Of a DNA stretch of 10,652 bases, positions 6,225 through 10,652 are shown in pieces (the first letter of the stretch is position 1; each line of letters opens with the position of its first letter). The translations under genes were made by a program, and so were the position numbers. Source of the DNA: Actinomycetes bacterium (GTDB lineage: Bacteria; Actinomycetota; Acidimicrobiia; Acidimicrobiales; Ilumatobacteraceae); contig JAEZFY010000230.1 in the NCBI GenBank assembly GCA_023417265.1, forward strand, positions 1-10,652, written 5' to 3'. Under the pieces are notes generated by a model. That model made no database searches, was not told where the DNA came from, and worked only from the letters and a program-made list of their open reading frames with translations.

Positions 6225-7234
6225 TGACCGCCACCGTGCCGCACGACACGCCGCCCAACACACCGTCCAACACACCGGCCGGACACGCCCCGGCGGGCGC
6301 CTTCGACACCGACACCAGCCCGTACGCGGTGACGAGCACCCCCAACTTGCTCGAGACGCGCGGCTTGAAGGCCGGCTATCTCGGCCGCGAGGTGGTGTCG
6401 GGCGTCAACATCACCGTGCGCCCCGGCGAGGTGGTGGCCCTGCTCGGCCCGAACGGTGCCGGCAAGACCACCACGCTCTTGACGCTCGCCGGCCAGCTCG
6501 CCCCGGTCGACGGGATCGTGATGTTCAGCAACGTGCCGACGTTCACGCCGATGTACCAGCGCGTGCGCCAGGGCGTCGGGCTGGTCACCGAGGAACGCCT
6601 GATCTTCACGAAGATGTCCACCCGCGACAACCTGCGGATCGGTGGCGGCGACGTCGACCGGGCGCTCGAGCTGTTCCCCGCGCTCGAGGCCCGCCTCGAC
6701 GTGCGCGGCGGCATGTTGTCGGGTGGCGAGCAGCAGATGGTGGCGCTCGCCCGGGCGCTCAGCCGCAACCCGAACATCCTGCTCGCCGACGAGCTGTCGC
6801 TCGGGCTCGCCCCGCTGATCGTCGACCGCCTGCTCGGCGCCGTGCGCCAGGCCGCCGACGAGCAGGGCATCGGCGCCCTGATCGTCGAGCAGCACGCCCG
6901 CAAGGCGCTCAAGTACAGCGACCGCATGTACCTGATGGCGCGTGGCCAGATCCGCATGGAGATGAGCTCCACCGAGGCGCTCGCCCGGCTCGACGAGATC
7001 GAGGAGGCCTATCTGGCCGGGGTCGCCGAGTCGGAGGAGGACCACATCGAGCGCAAGCGCCGCAAGGACGTGCGCAAGGCGTGGGGCCGCCAGCGCGTGC
7101 GCGAGCGCGAGCTGCGCCGGCTCACCGGCACGCAGGTGTCGCGCCGGCGCCCCGCCGAAGACGACGAGATCCTCGACCGCGACCAGCTCCGCCGCGACTG
7201 GCAGATGCGTGCCCGCCGGGGCCGCAAGTACTGA
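6221..7234 (+). CDS. livF: Liv-type ABC transporter ATP-binding protein (LivF family)
   Basis: This is the second ATPase of the importer and should pair with the LivG domain of the fusion protein. The 337 residues contain Walker A GPNGAGKT at 76-83, the signature LSGGEQQ at 166-172, a Walker B region ILLADELSLGLAP from 186 (D190, catalytic E191), and VEQH at 222-225, where Q224 occupies the switch-histidine place as in known LivF proteins. Leu at 192 replaces the usual Pro after Asp-Glu. The core, about 225 residues, is flanked by unusual extensions: a Pro/Thr-rich, probably disordered N-terminus of about 43 residues containing an N-T-P repeat, and a highly charged, Arg-rich tail of 70 residues (268-337), probably helical. 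The gene overlaps the preceding one by four bases. ATG 6224 is an equally possible start. Confidence 0.93.
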   Translation: MMTATVPHDTPPNTPSNTPAGHAPAGAFDTDTSPYAVTSTPNLLETRGLKAGYLGREVVSGVNITVRPGEVVALLGPNGAGKTTTLLTLAGQLAPVDGIVMFSNVPTFTPMYQRVRQGVGLVTEERLIFTKMSTRDNLRIGGGDVDRALELFPALEARLDVRGGMLSGGEQQMVALARALSRNPNILLADELSLGLAPLIVDRLLGAVRQAADEQGIGALIVEQHARKALKYSDRMYLMARGQIRMEMSSTEALARLDEIEEAYLAGVAESEEDHIERKRRKDVRKAWGRQRVRERELRRLTGTQVSRRRPAEDDEILDRDQLRRDWQMRARRGRKY

Positions 7235-7270
7235 CACGGACCAAGTCCTGACACGCCGAGTACTGACACG
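7227..7270 (+). repeat. three direct repeats AGT(A/C)CTGACACG
   Basis: Copies lie at 7227-7238, 7244-7255 and 7259-7270, start-to-start 17 and 15 bases apart. The first contains the livF stop codon, so the repeats look like duplications of the gene's end, each with its own TGA. A shorter relative, ACTGACATG, falls at the start codon of the next gene. They may be duplication debris or sites for a DNA- or RNA-binding protein. Confidence 0.6.
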
Positions 7271-7295
7271 ACATGAACACGCACCGGATTCACTC

Positions 7296-7313
7296 CCGGC
7301 GGGCAACCGCCGG
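7296..7313 (+). promoter_or_regulatory. GC hairpin with GCAA tetraloop in the leader of the DUF3556-like gene
   Basis: CCGGCGG and CCGCCGG pair perfectly over seven G-C pairs around the loop GCAA, a GNRA tetraloop and so unusually stable. It lies in the 114-base gap after livF, 35 bases before the next ATG. No U-run follows, so it is not a classical terminator. It could set relative expression within an operon by mRNA processing or stability, or lie in the leader of a separate transcript. Confidence 0.55.
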
Positions 7314-7333
7314 CTCACCCGTCCACTCAATCT

Positions 7334-7340
7334 GGGGGAA
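7334..7340 (+). promoter_or_regulatory. ribosome binding site GGGGGAA
   Basis: This purine run ends eight bases before ATG 7349 and fixes that start. The minus-strand site before the lipoprotein gene reads AGGGGGAAC, almost the same, so this form seems to be a preferred initiation signal in this genome. Confidence 0.7.
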
Positions 7341-7348
7341 CCACTGAC

Positions 7349-9178
7349 ATGGGGTACCGCACCGCTGAACTGCCACCCGTCGACCTCGACGAGTTCCCGA
7401 AGATCCCGTTCCTGCCGCGCATGAAGCTGCTCCAGCTGCACTGGGTGGAGGCCGGGTTCGGCACGCCCAAGCAGACGGCCATGTTCTACGTGTGGAAGAT
7501 CTTCTTCTACGCCTTGTTCGGCCTGATCGTGGCCGGGGCGTTCACGGCCGGGCTCGAGTTCAACGACATCGGCGGCTGGTGGGACGAACCGATCCTGTAC
7601 CAGAAGCTGATGATCTGGACGGTGTTGATGGAGATCCTCGGCCTCGCCGCCACGTGCGGGCCGATGGCGTTCCACTTCGACCCGCCGATCGGCCAGTCGT
7701 TGTACTGGTGGCAGAACGACACGATCCGGATCCCCCCGTACCCGAACCACGTGCCGTTCACGAAGGGCAACCGGCGCACCCCGTGGGACACCGGGCTGTA
7801 CAAGCTGATCGTGTTCTGGCTGATCATGATGCTGTTCCTGTCGGGGCACCAGATCGACGGGCTGCCCGAGGGCACCGCCGGCGTGATGCCACGCTGGCCG
7901 TTCCTCGTGTACGCCGGGCTGATCGTGTTGATGGGCCTGCGCGACAAGTGCGTGTTCCTCGCCTCGCGCGCCGAGCAGTACGTGCCGACGATGCTCGCCT
8001 TCGCGCTGTTCCCGTCGTGGGTCGACATGGTCGTGGCCGCCAAGATCTTCATCGTCATCGTGTGGATGGGTGCCGGCATCTCCAAGCTCCAGCACGGCTT
8101 CTCGCACACGGTCGCGGTGATGATCAACAACACGCCGTGGAACAGCTCGCGGCGGTTGCGGATGGCCACCGTGCGCGACTATCCGAACGACTTGCGGCCG
8201 TCGAAGTTCACGCATCTGATGGCCCACATCGGTGGCACGACGTGCGAGATCGTGGCGCCCCTGGTGCTGCTGTTCTCGCCGTGGCCGTGGCTGACGTTGC
8301 TCGGCCTGCTGTCGATCTGGGCGTTGCACACCTTCATCATCTCGACGATCCCGCTCGCCGTGCCGCTCGAGTGGAACGTGTTCTTCATGTTCGTCGCCGG
8401 GTTCTTGTTCCTCAACTATCCGGCCGGTGACGGCTGGGGTGTCGGCGACATCGAACCGCTGCTGTTGATCCCGGTCTTGGTGGTCGGCTTGTTCGGCATC
8501 GTGCTCGGTGCGATCTGGCCGCAGTACGTGTCGTTCCTGATCGGCATGAAGCAGTACGCCGGCAACTGGGCGTCGACGACGTGGGCGTTCAAGGACAAGG
8601 AGAAGGAAGACCGCCTGAACGAGCGGATCGTCAAGGCTTCCGACAACCAGATCGACCAGATCGAGCCGATCTTCGGCAAGGAGATCGGCGAGATCTTCAT
8701 CCAGAAGGCGATCGCCTTCCGGATGATGCACCCGATGGGGCGCATGCACATCACGTTGCAGATGCGCCACAACGAGGACATCGACACGCGGGTGCTGCGC
8801 GAGGGCGAGTTCCTCGGCAACGTGCTGCTCGGCTGGAACTTCGGCGACGGGCACTGCAACGACGAGCGCCTCGTCGAGGCGGTGCAGGAGCGCTGCAACT
8901 ACGAGCCGGGCGACCTCCGGGTGGTGTTCACCGAGTCGCAGCCGATGTTCTCGAAGAAGGTCCAGTACCGCGTGATCGACGCCGCCCTGGGCGTGGTCGA
9001 GAAGGGCTGGTACCACAACGACGACGCCGCCAACGAACAGCCGTGGCTGCCCAACGGGCTGCTCCCGCACGTGATCACCTGGACCCGTGAGGGGTACGTC
9101 GCTCCCGGTGCCCCGTACCCCGGGCCGGGCACCCGCGGCCCGGCCGCGCCGCACCAGCCCACGCTCGTCGACGCCTGA
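7349..9178 (+). CDS. polytopic membrane protein resembling DUF3556
   Basis: The 609-residue product has about nine or ten hydrophobic segments in its first 390 residues (roughly 51-69, 85-107, 150-166, 184-200, 224-243, 299-338 as a pair, 342-357 and 369-390), then a soluble C-terminal part of about 210 residues beginning at KQYAGNW (401-407). The opening (LPPVDLDEF, then LHWVEAGFGTPK at 30-41), WWDEPILYQKL at 77-87 and the size match what I remember of the actinobacterial transmembrane family DUF3556, whose function is not established. GAGISKL at 241-247 and the helix pattern recall the membrane domain of HTTM/vitamin-K-carboxylase-like proteins, a weak and untested resemblance. The last 30 residues are Pro/Gly/Ala-rich and probably disordered. 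The flavoprotein gene follows after 15 bases, so the two are probably cotranscribed and may act together. No catalytic residues can be assigned. Confidence 0.85.
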   Translation: MGYRTAELPPVDLDEFPKIPFLPRMKLLQLHWVEAGFGTPKQTAMFYVWKIFFYALFGLIVAGAFTAGLEFNDIGGWWDEPILYQKLMIWTVLMEILGLAATCGPMAFHFDPPIGQSLYWWQNDTIRIPPYPNHVPFTKGNRRTPWDTGLYKLIVFWLIMMLFLSGHQIDGLPEGTAGVMPRWPFLVYAGLIVLMGLRDKCVFLASRAEQYVPTMLAFALFPSWVDMVVAAKIFIVIVWMGAGISKLQHGFSHTVAVMINNTPWNSSRRLRMATVRDYPNDLRPSKFTHLMAHIGGTTCEIVAPLVLLFSPWPWLTLLGLLSIWALHTFIISTIPLAVPLEWNVFFMFVAGFLFLNYPAGDGWGVGDIEPLLLIPVLVVGLFGIVLGAIWPQYVSFLIGMKQYAGNWASTTWAFKDKEKEDRLNERIVKASDNQIDQIEPIFGKEIGEIFIQKAIAFRMMHPMGRMHITLQMRHNEDIDTRVLREGEFLGNVLLGWNFGDGHCNDERLVEAVQERCNYEPGDLRVVFTESQPMFSKKVQYRVIDAALGVVEKGWYHNDDAANEQPWLPNGLLPHVITWTREGYVAPGAPYPGPGTRGPAAPHQPTLVDA

Positions 9179-9193
9179 GGTCGTGACCGTCCG

Positions 9194-10609
9194 ATGACCC
9201 GCGCGATCGTTGTCGGCAGCGGCCCCAACGGGCTGGCTGCAGCGGCGGTTCTCGCTCGGGCGGGCATCGCGGTCACCGTCCTCGAAGCGGCCGATTCGGT
9301 CGGTGGGGGCACGCGCAGCTCCGAGTACATCGTGCCGGGGCTGCTCCACGATCACTGTTCGGCGGTCCACCCGATGACGGTGGCGTCGCCGCTGTTCCGG
9401 CTGCTCGACCTGCCGGGGCTCGTGTGGCGGGCACCCGACGTCGACTGCGCGCACCCGCTCGACGACGGTTCGGCGGGCGCCTTCTTCCGCTCGTTCGAAC
9501 GTACCGAGGAGGCGCTCGGCGCCGACGGGCGGCGCTGGCGGCGCGTGTTCGAACCGGTCGCCGAGCACTTCGACGACCTGTTCGACGACATCTCGCAGCC
9601 ACTGATCCGGGTGCCGCGGCATCCGATCACGCTCGCCCGGTTCGGCATGCGGGCGGCGCTGCCGGCCACCGCGCTCGACCGGGTGTTCCGCACCCCGAAG
9701 GCGAAGGCGTTGTGGGCGGGCGTCGCCGCGCACGCGTTCTGGCCCCTTAACCGGCCGCTGTCGACGGCGATCGGGGCGTCGCTCGTGTCGGCCGCCCACG
9801 CCCACGGGTGGGTCGTCGCCGAGGGCGGTTCGCAGGCGATCGCCAACGCGCTCGTGGCCGACATCTGCGCCCACGGCGGCACGATCGAAACCGGTGTGCG
9901 GGTCACGTCGGTGGCCGACCTCCCGGCCCATGACGTGCTGATGCTCGACGTCTCCCCCGCCGTCGCGCTCGGCATCCTCGGCGACCGGCTGCCGGCCCGG
10001 GTCGCTCGGGCGTACCGCCGGTTCCGCCACGGGGCCGGGGCGTTCAAGGTCGACTTCGCCGTCGAGGGCGGCGTGCCGTGGACGGCCGAGGTGGCCCGCC
10101 GGGCCGGCACCGTGCACCTCGGCGGCACCGCCGACGAGGTGATCGCCGGCGAGCGGGCGGTGCACCGGGGCTCGCTGCCCGAGCATCCGTTCGTGCTGGT
10201 CGGCCAGCAGTACCTCGCCGACCCGACCCGCTCGGTCGGCGACGTGCATCCGCTGTGGACGTACGCCCACGTGCCGCACGGCTTCACCGGCGACGCCACC
10301 GAGGCGATCATCGCCCAGCTCGAACGGTTCGCGCCGGGGTTCCGCGAGCGCGTCGTGGGCATGGCGGTGCGCAGCACCACCGAGCTGTCGGTCTACAACG
10401 CCAACTACATCGGTGGCGACATCATCGGCGGGGCGTCGTCGCTGCACCAGACGATCTTCCGCCCGCGCGTGGCGCTCGCCCCCTACGCCACGGGCATCCC
10501 CGGCACGTACCTGTGCTCGGCCTCGACCCCACCCGGCGCGGGAGCGCACGGCATGTGCGGCGCCAACGCCGCCGCCCGGGCGCTCGCCCGCGTCGCCGCC
10601 CGCACGTGA
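9194..10609 (+). CDS. FAD-dependent oxidoreductase, phytoene desaturase/PYROXD2-like (COG1233 type)
   Basis: This is expected to be a flavoprotein that oxidises or isomerises a C-C or similar bond in a hydrophobic substrate. The 471 residues start with a Rossmann FAD site: G8-S-G-P-N-G13 and E31, which would bind the adenosine ribose, then the GGG stretch at 37-39. The C-terminal FAD-contacting block is complete, with NYIGGDIIGGA at 404-414, GTYLCSASTPPGAG at 437-450 and HGMCGANAAARA at 452-463. NYIGGDI is shared in style with PYROXD2-like proteins rather than true carotenoid desaturases. Length is close to the family's usual 480-550, so it is full-length but compact. No signal peptide or membrane span is seen. 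The start at ATG 9194 has only a weak GAGG overlapping the previous stop, fitting translation coupled to the DUF3556-like gene. The substrate is unknown, and a lipid or isoprenoid is only a guess. Confidence 0.92.
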   Translation: MTRAIVVGSGPNGLAAAAVLARAGIAVTVLEAADSVGGGTRSSEYIVPGLLHDHCSAVHPMTVASPLFRLLDLPGLVWRAPDVDCAHPLDDGSAGAFFRSFERTEEALGADGRRWRRVFEPVAEHFDDLFDDISQPLIRVPRHPITLARFGMRAALPATALDRVFRTPKAKALWAGVAAHAFWPLNRPLSTAIGASLVSAAHAHGWVVAEGGSQAIANALVADICAHGGTIETGVRVTSVADLPAHDVLMLDVSPAVALGILGDRLPARVARAYRRFRHGAGAFKVDFAVEGGVPWTAEVARRAGTVHLGGTADEVIAGERAVHRGSLPEHPFVLVGQQYLADPTRSVGDVHPLWTYAHVPHGFTGDATEAIIAQLERFAPGFRERVVGMAVRSTTELSVYNANYIGGDIIGGASSLHQTIFRPRVALAPYATGIPGTYLCSASTPPGAGAHGMCGANAAARALARVAART

Positions 10610-10617
10610 CACGCAAC

Positions 10618-10623
10618 GAAAGG
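10618..10623 (+). promoter_or_regulatory. ribosome binding site GAAAGG
   Basis: A purine-rich GAAAGG ends six bases before ATG 10630 and supports a real gene start at the window edge, in the same operon as the flavoprotein (20 bases between stop and start). Confidence 0.6.
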
Positions 10624-10629
10624 CACACG

Positions 10630-10652
10630 ATGCGCAACGTCTACATGACCGA
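10630..10652 (+). CDS. 5' end of a further gene (partial), possibly a thiolase
   Basis: The ATG at 10630 opens a frame reading MRNVYMT before the window ends. Good spacing to GAAAGG and the short gap from the flavoprotein gene make it a likely operon member. Many acetyl-CoA acyltransferases begin with a similar M-R-(D/N)-V-Y stretch, and a thiolase would fit the acyl-CoA theme. Seven residues are far too few to identify it. Confidence 0.5.

Noticed and set aside
9194..10609. Assignment of the flavoprotein as a carotenoid phytoene desaturase
   Set aside because: No phytoene synthase or other carotenoid gene is nearby, and the NYIGGDI block is more like PYROXD2-type oxidoreductases. The fold is shared, but the substrate is not shown.
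6143..10612. A 4.47-kb open frame on the minus strand opposite livF, the DUF3556-like gene and the flavoprotein
   Set aside because: Its translation is dominated by Arg, His, Val, Asp and Glu with no domain motifs, as expected from the mirror of GC-rich third-position codons. The plus-strand genes have clear motifs and ribosome sites.

Overview
The window is very GC-rich and densely coded, and most codons end in G or C. Three things point to a high-GC actinobacterium: the Asp/Ala/Pro/Thr-rich lipoprotein linker, the actinobacterial style of the ABC ATPase motifs, and a membrane protein that looks like the DUF3556 family. My best guess is the Acidimicrobiia (Ilumatobacter-like), but this is inference from composition and gene content only. 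No RNA genes, CRISPR arrays, insertion sequences or phage genes were seen.

Layout. Positions 1-123 hold the possible tail of an upstream gene and two GC-rich inverted repeats. Next come a 50-residue single-span membrane protein (124-276) and, overlapping it by one base, an acyl-CoA synthetase of the AMP-forming family (276-1859). A strong hairpin (1900-1943) separates these from a convergent gene for a branched-chain-amino-acid-type ABC substrate-binding lipoprotein (3281 down to 1956, minus strand). A 189-bp divergent promoter region (3282-3470) with a palindrome lies between that lipoprotein gene and a plus-strand operon. The operon starts with a 917-residue fusion of both Liv permeases and the LivG ATPase (3471-6224). 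A LivF ATPase (6221-7234) overlaps it by four bases.

After a 114-bp gap containing short direct repeats and a GNRA-loop hairpin come a 609-residue polytopic protein resembling DUF3556 (7349-9178) and an FAD-dependent oxidoreductase of the phytoene desaturase/PYROXD2 type (9194-10609). The first eight codons of another gene (10630 onward) follow, possibly a thiolase.

How the parts may work together. The lipoprotein captures a ligand, the fused permease/ATPase plus LivF import it, and the acyl-CoA synthetase could activate an imported carboxylate as a CoA thioester. The DUF3556-like protein and the flavoprotein would then be a membrane-linked redox pair acting on a hydrophobic compound. The transporter assignment is firm. 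The link to the synthetase and the redox pair is inferred from adjacency, and the transported compound cannot be read from the sequence.
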